Positions 8,220 through 16,650 of a stretch of DNA of 64,000 nt are shown piece by piece. The notes under the pieces were generated by a model. It saw nothing but the letters and a program-made list of their open reading frames with translations. It did not search any database and was not told the origin of the DNA. A program made the position numbers and the translations under genes. Position 1 is the first letter of the stretch. Each line of letters opens with the position of its first letter. Origin of the DNA: Deltaproteobacteria bacterium. GTDB taxonomy: Bacteria > JADJOY01. The stretch spans positions 189,284-253,283 of the forward strand of contig JADJOY010000023.1 of assembly GCA_016713535.1 (NCBI GenBank), given 5' to 3'.

Positions 8220-8486
8220 CTACGCGGCGCGCCGCTGTTGGCGAGCTCGCTTCGGTGGCTTGCTGGACCGGCGCTCCTCGTCCGACGCCCACTGGGGCCT
8301 GCGACCGGTTGCGGCGCAATCGCGGAGGTACCTGTTCATCAGCGTCTGGTACGGCAACCCGAGCTCTTTGGATAGGCCCTGGAAGTAGCTGATGGTGTCG
8401 GTATCCAGGCGGATCGTGAGTCGCTTCTTCAGCCGCTTGGCATAGGGATTCTCGATCCCTTTCGAGAAGTCGCAGCTGCGTCTCAT
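8220..8486 (-). CDS. brnA: BrnA-family antitoxin
   Basis: An 88-aa protein. The ATG at 8486 overlaps the stop of the BrnT-like remnant upstream (ATGA), the standard brnT-brnA arrangement. The ribbon-helix-helix core is PYAKRLKKRLTIRLDTDTIS (about 12-31), followed by YFQGLSKELGLPYQTLMNRY and LRDCAATGR, diagnostic of the family. BrnA binds BrnT and represses the operon. The C-terminal 20 residues are Arg/Lys-rich and longer than usual. The toxin partner looks broken, so this may be an orphan antitoxin. Confidence 0.85.
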   Translation of the reverse strand: MRRSCDFSKGIENPYAKRLKKRLTIRLDTDTISYFQGLSKELGLPYQTLMNRYLRDCAATGRRPQWASDEERRSSKPPKRARQQRRAA

Positions 8487-8700
8487 CGTCCGCTCCGGAC
8501 CTCGTATTGACCTCGTTCCCGGCGATCCGCGCGGCGGGCCGAGATGATGCGAATCACCTCGTCGTCCTCCCGGTAGCAGTGACACAAAGCCAGCCAGACC
8601 ACTCGGTGCATCGAACAGCTCGATCCCATCCCGGGCGAAACGCCGACCCCTGACCAGCGCACGTGAATGACGAAACCGGTGCTGTGGGAATCCTCAAGCT
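8483..8700 (-). pseudogene. brnT: BrnT-like toxin remnant (C-terminal part, no intact start)
   Basis: Just upstream of brnA, one minus-strand frame encodes VWLALCHCYREDDEVIRIIS followed by ARRADRRERGQYEVRSGR, the C-terminal half of BrnT, including the IRIISAR(R/K) block. Further upstream in this frame there is no start and no recognisable BrnT N-terminus. Other frames show plausible fragments (for example GRRFARDGIELFDAP at about 8545-8590), so more than one frameshift is likely. BrnT toxins are RelE-fold ribonucleases. The AAGGAGG at about 8856-8862 precedes an ATG in a third frame, perhaps the relic of the original start. Confidence 0.5.
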
Positions 8701-8951
8701 CCGCCAGGCTCGACCGGATCCTCTCGCGGCTTGCCCCGAAGCAAGAATCGAAGCTCGCCAGGCGCGAACCCGAGAAAATAGATGTCGGCCCACTTCGAGA
8801 GTCTCGAGTACTTGAAGCAGCGAATCAGTGGGCCAGACGTCGGACCGGTACATTGCGCCTCCTTCTCTGCGTCAGCCGGGACCTCGGTGCCATTGGGAGG
8901 GCCGAAACGCTCGAGGAATCACATGACTGGCCCCGGAGTATCCAGTCTTCG

Positions 8952-9233
8952 TCACGGACCACGCCATGGTGACTCCTCCAGTCCATCGCGGTGAACGGGT
9001 TCTGCTACACGCGCCATCCGGCTCGCGGCGATTCCGCCGGCGAAGAGTGCGCCGGCGATCACGAATGGCACGAACGCCGCGATGATCCGGTCGATGCCGA
9101 GCGTGTGACAGACCACACCGGGTGGAGTCGCGAAGCACCCGATCCAGGCCACCACGCCCAGTGCGGCGGTGAGCATTCCCGCGAGACCGTAGCCAGCCGC
9201 GCTGCCCCACGCTGCCCATCGGCCCCGGTCCAT
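8952..9233 (-). CDS. Small membrane protein
   Basis: A protein of 93 aa with two hydrophobic helices (GYGLAGMLTAALGVVAWIGC and IIAAFVPFVIAGALFAGGIA). No family recognised. It starts 11 bp after the stop of the next membrane gene (9245-9583), so the two are an operon. Between this gene and the BrnT remnant (8700-8951) I see nothing further. Confidence 0.6.
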   Translation of the reverse strand: MDRGRWAAWGSAAGYGLAGMLTAALGVVAWIGCFATPPGVVCHTLGIDRIIAAFVPFVIAGALFAGGIAASRMARVAEPVHRDGLEESPWRGP

Positions 9234-9244
9234 GTCTCACCCGG

Positions 9245-9583
9245 TCAGATCAGACACATCTGCGACGCCATCAGGACGACGAGGAATGACAGCACCACCA
9301 GCGGCGGCGTCGCAAGCCGGAAGAACCGGCCTCCCCTGCAAAGTCGCCAACCGAAGAGAAACGCGAACAGAAGTCCGAGCTCGACGACTCCGCCAACTCC
9401 GAGCACGAGCAGCGACTCGATGCGGAAGCGGATCGCCAAGAGCCCCACGCACGTCAGCAGGCTGGCGCTCGCGAAGAAAGCCGCCGCTCGCGGCCCGTCG
9501 TCGACGACACCTTTCCACGCGCCGATCGCTGCCAGCATCTCGAGCGCGAAGAGGATCCGGGCGATCTCGTCTCGCTCGATCAT
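9245..9583 (-). CDS. Small membrane protein
   Basis: A protein of 112 aa with four hydrophobic stretches (LFALEMLAAIGAW, FFASASLLTCVGLLAIRF, LLVLGVGGVVELGLLFAFLF, PPLVVLSFLVVLMASQM). No domain recognised. It lies immediately downstream of the ChaA-type antiporter and upstream of a second small membrane gene, all on the minus strand. Confidence 0.6.
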   Translation of the reverse strand: MIERDEIARILFALEMLAAIGAWKGVVDDGPRAAAFFASASLLTCVGLLAIRFRIESLLVLGVGGVVELGLLFAFLFGWRLCRGGRFFRLATPPLVVLSFLVVLMASQMCLI

Positions 9584-9608
9584 CTCGACGCTTCTACCAC
9601 TCCGATCC

Positions 9609-10676
9609 TCACGGCACGAACGCGAGGAACAGGTAGGACGCGAAGAGCACGAGGTGCACGGCTCCCTGCATGACGTAGGTGCGGCCGGTGGTGAGGGTGA
9701 CCGCGCTCACCAGGAAGGTGACCGCGAGCATGACCATGTCCTTGGGCTCGACGCCGAGGACGAGCGGCAGCTCGAAGACGATCGAGGCGGCCACCACGAC
9801 GGGCACGGTCAGGCCGACGCACGCGAGGGCCGAGCCGATCGCGAGGTTCATGCTCGACTGCAGGCGGTTGGCGCGCGCGGCGCGCACGGCGGCCCAGGTC
9901 TCGGGCAGGAGCACGAGCGCCGCGATGATGATGCCGACCACGGCGCGCGGCGCGTTGGCCGCGGCGACGGCGCTCTCGATGCTGGGCGAGAGCTTCTTCG
10001 CGAGCCCCACCACCGAGACGAGCGCGAGCAGGAGCAGCCCGAAGCTCGCCCACGCCTGCGCGTTGGTGGGCGGCGCGGCGTGGTGCTCGGGCCCGGCGTC
10101 GCCGTCGGCGGGGATGAAGTAGTCGCGGTGCCGCACGGTCTGGCTGAAGACGAAGATCGCCCACAGGACCGCCGACGCCACCGCCACGAACGTACGCTGC
10201 GAGACGCTGTAGGTCGGCCCCGGCGAGGTGATCGTGAACGCCGGCAGGATCAGGGTGAGCGTGGCCATCACCATCAGCGCGGCGAGCCCGGCGCCGGCGC
10301 CCTCCACCCGGAACGTCTGCTCGCGGTGCGCCAGCCCGCCCATCCACACGCACAGCCCGACCACGCCCGTGCCGATCAGCATCACCGCCGCGTAGATCGC
10401 GTCGCGCGGCAGCGTGGCCATGTCCTCGCCACCGGCGAGCATCATCGAGAGGATGAGCGCGGTCTCGATCGCGGTCACCGCCAGCGCGAGCACCAGCGTG
10501 CCGAACGGCTCACCGACGCGATGCGCGACCACCTCGGCGTGATGAACCGCGGCGAACACCGCGCCCGCGAGGGCGGCGCCACACACCATCGCCAGCCACG
10601 GCGCCATGCCGATCGCCGCGGCCAGCCCCAGCGAACCGAGCGCGAGCACGGGGAGTAACCAGGTCCAGAGAGGCAT
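9609..10676 (-). CDS. chaA: ChaA-type Ca2+/H+ (or Na+/H+) antiporter
   Basis: 355 aa from the ATG at 10676, which has AAGGGAA upstream; longer in-frame starts read through non-coding repeats. About ten membrane helices. The first alpha repeat is HHAEVVAHRVGEPFGTLVLA followed by VTAIETALI, with the conserved Glu. The second is LVLLPETWAAVRAARANRLQ then SSMNLAIGSALACVGLTVP, also typical. The acidic/His cytoplasmic loop is at about 205-225. The family exchanges Ca2+, or Na+/K+ in enteric bacteria, for protons across the inner membrane. Confidence 0.93.
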   Translation of the reverse strand: MPLWTWLLPVLALGSLGLAAAIGMAPWLAMVCGAALAGAVFAAVHHAEVVAHRVGEPFGTLVLALAVTAIETALILSMMLAGGEDMATLPRDAIYAAVMLIGTGVVGLCVWMGGLAHREQTFRVEGAGAGLAALMVMATLTLILPAFTITSPGPTYSVSQRTFVAVASAVLWAIFVFSQTVRHRDYFIPADGDAGPEHHAAPPTNAQAWASFGLLLLALVSVVGLAKKLSPSIESAVAAANAPRAVVGIIIAALVLLPETWAAVRAARANRLQSSMNLAIGSALACVGLTVPVVVAASIVFELPLVLGVEPKDMVMLAVTFLVSAVTLTTGRTYVMQGAVHLVLFASYLFLAFVP

Positions 10677-10881
10677 CGTCGTTCCCTTCGCGAGTGACGG
10701 GGCCACCCAAGGTGGCATCGGATCGCGTGAGAGCGAAGGCGCGCGGCCGGCGGGCGGCGGGAGCGAACGCGCCCGATTCCAATCGGCGTCGCAGCGACCG
10801 GGGCGCGGGGCTCGTCCAGCGCCGAGCCGTCGCGGGAGGCACGGCCTCGGGGCGGCATCCGGCCGGCATCTGGCCGGGGAC

Positions 10882-10907
10882 TTCCTGCTGGCAGTTGCCA
10901 GCAGGAA
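10882..10907. repeat. Perfect 12-bp inverted repeat in the 10677-11098 gap
   Basis: Arms TTCCTGCTGGCA and TGCCAGCAGGAA separated by GT. It lies about 205 bp upstream of chaA, in an AT-richer stretch (10900-10950) that could hold its promoter. A second GC hairpin, CCCCAGGG...CCCCTGGGG, lies at about 10992-11011. No coding sequence is evident in 10677-11098. The dyad could be a terminator for the WD40 operon, an operator, or a mobile-element remnant. Confidence 0.6.
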
Positions 10908-11098
10908 ATAGCAAATAGTTGCCATCGAAAACTGTTACAACTTGCTTTCATCCCGGCACGAAACGCCCTCGAAACAGGCCCAAAACGCGCCCCCAGGGCG
11001 CCCCCTGGGGCCTCAGCAGGTGCTACAGCGGCCTTGCAGCAGGACTTGCGAGACGTCGGCGATCGGTGGGCGGGTTCGGGGCAGTCTCACCGACGCGG

Positions 11099-12127
11099 TC
11101 AGCCGCCCCAGCCTGGGACATCGAACAGACGCACGCGCCCCGACTCGTATCCTGCGGCGAGCCCATCACCGCGCGGCTGGAAGGCGAGCTTGCTGGCCGC
11201 GGCGGCCTCGGCGCTGATCGCGGAGGGCCGTTTCGGCCGCGCGAGGCTCCAGACGAGAACTCGCCCGTCCCGGCCGCCGCTCGCAAGCTGCGCCCGGGCC
11301 TCGTGGAAGGCGAGGTCGGCGACGAGATCGGTGTGTCCCTGCAGTTGCAGGGGGCGGCTCCCGGCCGGCCCTTTTCCCGAGAAGTCCCACACCGTGATCT
11401 CGGGGCTGCCGCCGGTCGCCAGCCAGCGGCTGGGGGCGTCCCAGGCCAGCTCGCGGACCTTCACGGGATAGCCGGACATCTCCAGATCCGCGCCGGTGCG
11501 GGTGTGCCAGACGTGGACGGCGCCGTCCTGCGCGCCGCACGCGACGTGCTCGCCGTCGGGGCTCAGCTCGAGCGCGAGGAGCGAGCCCTTCCACGACAGG
11601 AGCCTGGCGTCGGCGGGAGCTGGCGGGCTCCACACGGTGACCCCGCCGTAGCAGCACGCCGCCACGATCGAACCGTCCTGGCTCCACCGCACGCTGGTGA
11701 GGGTGCTGGCGTGGCCAGCGAGCTCGCCGATGACGCGGCCCTCGGCGTCGTGGATCGCCAGGAGCTTGCCTGCGGCGCTCGCGACCCACGGCCGCTCGGG
11801 CGCCCAGCGCACGTGCTCGACCCACGCCCCGCGCGGCGCGTCCAGGATCACGCGCGGCGCGACGCCCCCGCTCGGCCAGATCCGCAGCGTGCCGTCCGAG
11901 CCGCCAGTGGCGAGCCAGGCGCCGTCGCTCGACCAGTCGAGCGCGAGCGTTCCCTCGGTGCCCGGCAGCTCCTGGAGGCACTTGCCCGAACCGCCGTCGA
12001 GCACCACCACCGCGCCGGTCGAGCACGCCACCGCCAGAGCTCCGCCGTCGGGTGCCCACGCCAGGGCACCCACGTAGTCGGACAACGTCACGTCCCACCG
12101 GGTCTTCAACGACGTCGACTTGCTCAT
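11099..12127 (-). CDS. WD40-repeat protein linked to a COG0523 GTPase
   Basis: A protein of 342 aa made of about seven WD40 blades. Clear examples are ALDWSSDGAWLATGGSDGTL, HASTLTSVRWSQDGSIVAAC, LELSPDGEHVACGAQDGAVH and DLAFHEARAQLASGGRDGRV. There is no signal peptide, so it should be a cytoplasmic beta-propeller scaffold. It begins 20 bp after the stop of the COG0523 GTPase, so it is the last gene of the CbiMN-CbiQO-GTPase operon. WD40 genes beside zinc-type COG0523 genes occur in other bacteria, which suggests a partner role in metal delivery. That role is inference. Confidence 0.88.
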   Translation of the reverse strand: MSKSTSLKTRWDVTLSDYVGALAWAPDGGALAVACSTGAVVVLDGGSGKCLQELPGTEGTLALDWSSDGAWLATGGSDGTLRIWPSGGVAPRVILDAPRGAWVEHVRWAPERPWVASAAGKLLAIHDAEGRVIGELAGHASTLTSVRWSQDGSIVAACCYGGVTVWSPPAPADARLLSWKGSLLALELSPDGEHVACGAQDGAVHVWHTRTGADLEMSGYPVKVRELAWDAPSRWLATGGSPEITVWDFSGKGPAGSRPLQLQGHTDLVADLAFHEARAQLASGGRDGRVLVWSLARPKRPSAISAEAAAASKLAFQPRGDGLAAGYESGRVRLFDVPGWGG

Positions 12128-12147
12128 GGTGGTCTCGGTCCGCGGCG

Positions 12148-13503
12148 TCACGCGAGGCACGCGCGAAACTCGCGCGTGAGCCGTTCGCGATCGAGATTGC
12201 GACCGATGAAGACGAGCTGGCTGCGCCGCTCGCCCGCGCGCCACGGCCGGTCCGGCTGCCCGTCGAACAACATGTGGACGCCCTGGAACACGAAGCGGCG
12301 ATCGTCGCCTTTCATGCTGAGGATCCCCTTCATGCGGAAGATGTCGGCGCCCTGGTTGCGCAACAGCTCGCCGAGCCATTGGTTGAAGCGCTTGGGGTCG
12401 AGGCTGCCCGGCTCGTCGATGCCCACGGACCCCACGCTCGCGTCGTGCTCGTGGCTGGGCGCGTAGGTGCGCTCCGCGAGGACGGATGCGGCGCCGCTCG
12501 GGCTCTCGACCCGCAGCGCGAACTCGCTCGCGTGGTGCTGGGTGTAGATGGCGCACGTGGCCGGCGAGTCCACCACGATCGGAAAGCGCTTCTCCGCGGG
12601 GCCCGCGGTGTCGAGCACATAGGTCGGCCCGCCGGGCGCGAGGCCCGAACCGGAATCGGCCCGGCGGCGCGTGTCCGAGAAGCGCAACGCGATCTCGCCC
12701 GCCCGGGCGTCGATCGGAAAGAGCTCTTCGTCGCCGACGCTCTCGAGCACCACGATCATCGAGTCGTCGGGACCGGGACCGAGGACCAGCTCCGCGCCAG
12801 GCTCGACGCGGAAGACGCCCGCCCACTCGAACGGGTGCTCGGCCACGAGGAACGTGGGCTTCACCTCGACGGCGCGCGCCAGATCGAAGCCGCCGACGCC
12901 CAGGATGTGATCCATGGAGATCGCCGCGTTGTGGGTGCGGTGAACGCGTGCCATGGCGTTCATGCCGCGGATGCGACGCTCGACGGCGTCGAGCTCGGCC
13001 GTCTCCACCAGATCGGTCTTGTTGAGCAGCACCACGTCCGCGAACGCAATCTGTTCCTGGCACTCGCGCGATTCGTCGAGGTGCAGCGCGACGTGCTTGG
13101 CGTCCACCAGCGTCACGATCCCGTCCAGCCGGAGGTGCTCGCGCATCTCCTCGTCGACGAAGAAGGTCTGCGCGACCGGCGCGGGGTCGGCGAGCCCGGT
13201 CGTCTCGAGGAGCACGTAGTCGAAGCGCTCCTTGCGGCGGATCAGGTTGCCGAGGATCCGGATGAGATCGCCACGCACGGTGCAGCAGATGCAGCCGTTG
13301 TTCATCTCGAAGACCTCCTCGGCGCTCGCGATGCGCTGGCGCACGAGCGTGTCGTCGACGCCGACCTCGCCGAACTCGTTCTCGATGACCGCGATGCGCT
13401 TGCCGTGGTTCTCGGTCAGGATGCGATTGAGCAAGGTGGTCTTCCCCGAACCGAGGAAGCCGGTGAGGACGGTGACGGGGATGGGGTTGCCGTTGGTGGG
13501 CAT
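12148..13503 (-). CDS. COG0523 (CobW/ZNG1-type) metallochaperone GTPase
   Basis: 451 aa from the ATG at 13503 (AGGAGCC upstream). Walker A is TVLTGFLGSGKTTLL near residue 15. The metal-binding CxCC motif appears in MNNGCICCTVRGDL near 78. The G3/G4 regions are LLETTGLADPAP and VLLNKTDL. The C-terminal CobW_C domain contains DIFRMKGILSMKGDDRRFVF. These GTPases move zinc or cobalt to client enzymes. The setting (cobalt/zinc-type ECF transporter upstream, Fur regulator and ZnuA nearby) favours zinc starvation, though a cobalt or B12 role is possible. Confidence 0.92.
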   Translation of the reverse strand: MPTNGNPIPVTVLTGFLGSGKTTLLNRILTENHGKRIAVIENEFGEVGVDDTLVRQRIASAEEVFEMNNGCICCTVRGDLIRILGNLIRRKERFDYVLLETTGLADPAPVAQTFFVDEEMREHLRLDGIVTLVDAKHVALHLDESRECQEQIAFADVVLLNKTDLVETAELDAVERRIRGMNAMARVHRTHNAAISMDHILGVGGFDLARAVEVKPTFLVAEHPFEWAGVFRVEPGAELVLGPGPDDSMIVVLESVGDEELFPIDARAGEIALRFSDTRRRADSGSGLAPGGPTYVLDTAGPAEKRFPIVVDSPATCAIYTQHHASEFALRVESPSGAASVLAERTYAPSHEHDASVGSVGIDEPGSLDPKRFNQWLGELLRNQGADIFRMKGILSMKGDDRRFVFQGVHMLFDGQPDRPWRAGERRSQLVFIGRNLDRERLTREFRACLA

Positions 13504-13522
13504 GTGGGCTCCTACGTCGATC

Positions 13523-14950
13523 TCAGCGAGAGGGGGCGCGGTGATCCGGATGACGCGGCTCGCCGCGCGGCGGCGCGGCATCGAGAACGGGCACAAGACC
13601 CGCCCGGGCAAGGCTCGCGGGCGCGAGCGCGAGCGGACGCGGGCCGTCGAGCACCACCCGCCCGGCGCCGAGCAGCACCACGCGCTCGATGCGCCCCGGC
13701 AGTGCCCACAGCTCGTGCGTCGCCCACACCACGGCGCAGTGACGCGCGGCGCACGCGCGCTCCAGCGTGGCGACGAGTCGCTGGGCCGCGACCGGATCGA
13801 GGCCGCTCGTGGGCTCGTCGCACAGCAGCAGGTCCGGCTCGGTCGAGAGCGCCGCGGCGAAGCTCAGCCGCTTGCGCTCGCCGAAGCTCAAGCGATGCGC
13901 CGCGCGGTGGGCCACGTGCGCGATCCCGAGATTCTCGAGCAGCGTGCTCGCCCGTGCGCAGGCCACATCCTCGGTGATCCCGTGCTGGGCGAGGCCCCAC
14001 ACGAGGTCGTCGAGGGGGGTCGAGCCGAAGATCTGGTCGTCCGGGTCCTGGAACACGAGCGCGACTCGCGCGTCCACCCGCTCGTGCAGCGCGCCCGCCA
14101 CCAGCGGCCGCCCGAACCGGACGAGCTCACCGGCGCTCACCTCGCACAGCCCGGCAATGGCCTTGAGCAGCGTGCTCTTCCCCGAGCCGCTCGGCCCGCC
14201 GAGCGCAACCCACTCGTTCGCGCCGATCCGTAGAACGACGCCGGCGAGCCCGACACCGCCGTCGGAGAAGGTCACGGCGAGCCCGTTCGCCTCGACGGCG
14301 GCACGCGACACATCCGCCGCAGGCCTTGGCTCCCGCCCGGGGCGCGCCGCCCGCAGCGTGCGTGCCTCTTCGAGCGCGAGCCCGCGAGCGAACGCGCGCT
14401 CGACGCTGCCGCCGAGGATCCTCCCGTAGGTCTCGAACCGAGCCCGGCCCGGAGCGAGCGCGCCGCGCAGCGCGGCCGCGGTGCGGCGACGCTCGAGCGT
14501 GTCCACCAGCAGCAGCGCGTGCACCACCGAGCCGTCGATCGCGCTCACGGCGGCGGCGGAAACACCGCTGCGCCGTAGCGCGCGGGCGAGCCGCGGCCAC
14601 GAGAGCCCCGCACCGAGCCACAGCGCCCAGGTGAGCCCGCTCACCATGCGCAGCGCCGAGCGGGCCCCCTCGCGCGCGGCGTCGCCGAGCCAGGCGGCCG
14701 CGAGCAGCACCAGCAGCGCCTGCGCCGAGCCCGCCGCGAGCAACGCCCAGCGTGTCGCCGTCGGCCGCGACGAGACGAACGCGGCGAGCCCGAGCGCGAA
14801 GCCCGCGCCGAGCACTCCGCCGCCGGTCGCCGATGCGTTCACGGCGAGCGCGACGAGCGTGATACCGAGCCGGACGGCCGGCGCCATCCGGGCGTCGTCG
14901 GCGAACAGCGCGCGAGCCGGCTCAAGATGCACGCGACGCCTCGACTCCAT
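13523..14950 (-). CDS. cbiQO: Fused ECF transporter T and A components (CbiQ-CbiO fusion)
   Basis: A protein of 475 aa. Residues 1-200 are a CbiQ-type membrane subunit with several helices and the coupling-helix motif LERRRTAAALRGAL. Residues about 235-450 are a CbiO-type ATPase: Walker A GGPSGSGKST, Q-loop VFQDPDDQIFG, signature LSFGERKRLSFA, Walker B LLLCDEPTSGLDP and H-loop VWATHE. In most bacteria these are separate genes, so a fusion fixes one ATPase per membrane subunit. The start overlaps the CbiM stop by 29 bp. Together with CbiMN it should import Co2+/Ni2+, or zinc given the context. Confidence 0.88.
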   Translation of the reverse strand: MESRRRVHLEPARALFADDARMAPAVRLGITLVALAVNASATGGGVLGAGFALGLAAFVSSRPTATRWALLAAGSAQALLVLLAAAWLGDAAREGARSALRMVSGLTWALWLGAGLSWPRLARALRRSGVSAAAVSAIDGSVVHALLLVDTLERRRTAAALRGALAPGRARFETYGRILGGSVERAFARGLALEEARTLRAARPGREPRPAADVSRAAVEANGLAVTFSDGGVGLAGVVLRIGANEWVALGGPSGSGKSTLLKAIAGLCEVSAGELVRFGRPLVAGALHERVDARVALVFQDPDDQIFGSTPLDDLVWGLAQHGITEDVACARASTLLENLGIAHVAHRAAHRLSFGERKRLSFAAALSTEPDLLLCDEPTSGLDPVAAQRLVATLERACAARHCAVVWATHELWALPGRIERVVLLGAGRVVLDGPRPLALAPASLARAGLVPVLDAAPPRGEPRHPDHRAPSR

Positions 14951-15884
14951 CGACGGACCGCGTGAGCCGCGTCCAGCTCACGCCGACGACCACGCCGGCG
15001 ACGAAGGTTCCGAGCGAGAACACGAACAGCAGCAGGTCACCCTGCTCGACGTCGAGCACGGGCCCGGTCGCCGGGCGCCCGCCCGCCGCGCCCGCCGCCT
15101 CGATCACCGTCTCGTCGAGCCCCAGGAAGCGCTCCTCGGCGGCGGCGGGTCCAGCCGGCGCGGCCCAGATCACCGCGGCCAGCAACGCCGCCGGAACGGC
15201 GCTCGAGCGCGGCGCGGCCATCCGCGTCGCGTTGAGCCAGCTCGGCACGAGGTCGGGCCGCCGGCGCGCCAGAGCTCGGATCAAGCCGGCACTGAGCAGC
15301 GCCTCGATCAGCGCCAGCGGCACCTGGGTGGGCGCGAACGCGAGCGCGAGCGAGCCGAACCAGGCGCCGAAGCCGCGCTCCCCGGAGAGGGCGAGCGCAA
15401 GGATGACGGCGTCCGCGGCGTAGACGGCGAGATCCGCGACTCCGCAGGCGAGCGCGACGGCGAAACCGGCACTCGCACCGGCGCGGCGCGCGGCGCGCGC
15501 CACCGCCCACCCCACCCACGGCCCGACCACTCCGAGGGTGAGCACGTTGGCGCCGAGTGGCGTGAGCCCGCCGTGTGCGAAGAAGAGCGCCTGCAAGAGC
15601 AGCGTGATCGCCGCCGGCACCACCATCGCCGGCGCGCCCACCAGCAGCGCGAGCACCGGCGTGGCGCACATGTGCGACGTCGCGCCCGCCACGGGCACCG
15701 GCACCGGGAACAATGTGAAGGCGAAGGTCAGCGCGCCCGCCATGCCGAGCAACACCCGGCGATCGGCGGACGCGGTCCGTCGCGCGCCCAGGAAACGACG
15801 CGCGCCCACGGCGAGAAGCGGCGCGCTCACGGCGCTCCAGGCCGCAGCGTGTGTCAGGGGAAGAATTCCTTCGGCGATGTGCAT
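14922..15884 (-). CDS. cbiM: CbiM-type substrate-binding membrane subunit with fused CbiN-like tail
   Basis: A protein of 320 aa. It begins MHIAEGILPL; in CbiM/NikM the N-terminal Met-His is buried and coordinates the metal together with a His like that in VAGATSHMCAT (about residue 68). Seven or so membrane helices follow, with NVLTLGVVGPWVGW and AFAPTQVPLALIEALL typical of the family. After about residue 245 an extracytoplasmic segment and one last helix (LLLFVFSLGTFVAGVVVGV) resemble the small CbiN subunit. It is first in its operon, with a Fur-type box 47 bp upstream of the ATG. Confidence 0.88.
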   Translation of the reverse strand: MHIAEGILPLTHAAAWSAVSAPLLAVGARRFLGARRTASADRRVLLGMAGALTFAFTLFPVPVPVAGATSHMCATPVLALLVGAPAMVVPAAITLLLQALFFAHGGLTPLGANVLTLGVVGPWVGWAVARAARRAGASAGFAVALACGVADLAVYAADAVILALALSGERGFGAWFGSLALAFAPTQVPLALIEALLSAGLIRALARRRPDLVPSWLNATRMAAPRSSAVPAALLAAVIWAAPAGPAAAEERFLGLDETVIEAAGAAGGRPATGPVLDVEQGDLLLFVFSLGTFVAGVVVGVSWTRLTRSVDGVEASRAS

Positions 15885-15930
15885 GCGGCTCTCGTCCCTC
15901 CGTCGCTGAACGATGCGATCTAGATGCTAT

Positions 15931-15945
15931 TGCAACTTAATTGTA
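15931..15945. promoter_or_regulatory. Putative Fur-family (Zur-like) box, divergent promoter
   Basis: TGCAACT-T-AATTGTA: a 7-1-7 dyad (right arm reverse complement TACAATT), in one of the few AT-rich stretches of the window. It lies between cbiM (ATG at 15884, minus) and the HutX-like gene (GTG at 15997, plus). It matches 13 of 15 bases of the site at 17812-17826. The 7-1-7 geometry is that of Fur-family operators; the cognate regulator is probably the Fur gene at 17914. Confidence 0.7.
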
Positions 15946-15996
15946 TTTACAAACCGCAAGCGATGGGCCACCCTGCCGACCTGGACAGGAGGCCCC

Positions 15997-16650
15997 GTGC
16001 AGACCGACAGGACCGAGTGGATGGAGAGCCGCACGTCGCGCATCGAGGCGCTGATCCGGGAGTGGCTCGCCGACCCGGACGTGGTGCTCGTGTGCGGACG
16101 GTGGTCGGCGGGCGTGATCGCGGAGATCTTCCCGGCTGGAACCGGGGTGCTGACGCCGCAGGGCTACGACGGGCGATTCGCGGGCGTTCGCGATCTCACG
16201 ATCCCGGGCACACGGCACCACCTCCATCTCGATCTCGGCAAATTCCGGGGCGCGCTCTTCCTGGTGGCCCCCAGCGTGTGCTTCGGATTCCGCCCCTCGT
16301 TCGAGGTCTGGTTCGACACGGCCGAGCGCGACGCGATCGATTTGGCGGGCCGGCCGTCGTCGGACTTCGGGTTCGCGATCGCGCATCCGTACGCGGACGG
16401 ACGGCTCGATCAGCCGAAAGTGCTGCGCTACCTCGAGCGCTTCGTCGACCAGCAGCGGCGTTTCCCCGACGTGGTCGACCTCGAATTCCGTCGCCGTCCA
16501 CGCGAGGAGGCCTCGGTGTGGCGCGAGATCGGCGACTGCGTGTGGCGCGTGACGGAGGGCGAACCGCCAGGAGTCGACTCTCCCCCCGACCCCGAACTGC
16601 TCTGCCAGCGCCTGAAACGTGCATCGATGCGGGTGAGCGCCCGTGGTTGA
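15997..16650 (+). CDS. HutX-like paralog 1 with HHLHLDL motif
   Basis: 217 aa from the GTG at 15997, chosen because AGGAGG ends four bases upstream. An ATG at 16021 is an alternative. Not firmly recognised. The middle of the protein, TRHHLHLDLGKFRGALFL then APSVCFGFRPSFEVWFDT and FGFAIAHPYADGRLD, follows the layout of the ChuX/HutX/HemS haem-handling fold (H-L-D-L strand, AI.F.....G..S..V.FFD, Y..R....L). The extra His and Cys suggest metal binding. It overlaps its paralog by eight bases, and a Fur-type box lies just upstream. Confidence 0.7.
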   Translation: MQTDRTEWMESRTSRIEALIREWLADPDVVLVCGRWSAGVIAEIFPAGTGVLTPQGYDGRFAGVRDLTIPGTRHHLHLDLGKFRGALFLVAPSVCFGFRPSFEVWFDTAERDAIDLAGRPSSDFGFAIAHPYADGRLDQPKVLRYLERFVDQQRRFPDVVDLEFRRRPREEASVWREIGDCVWRVTEGEPPGVDSPPDPELLCQRLKRASMRVSARG

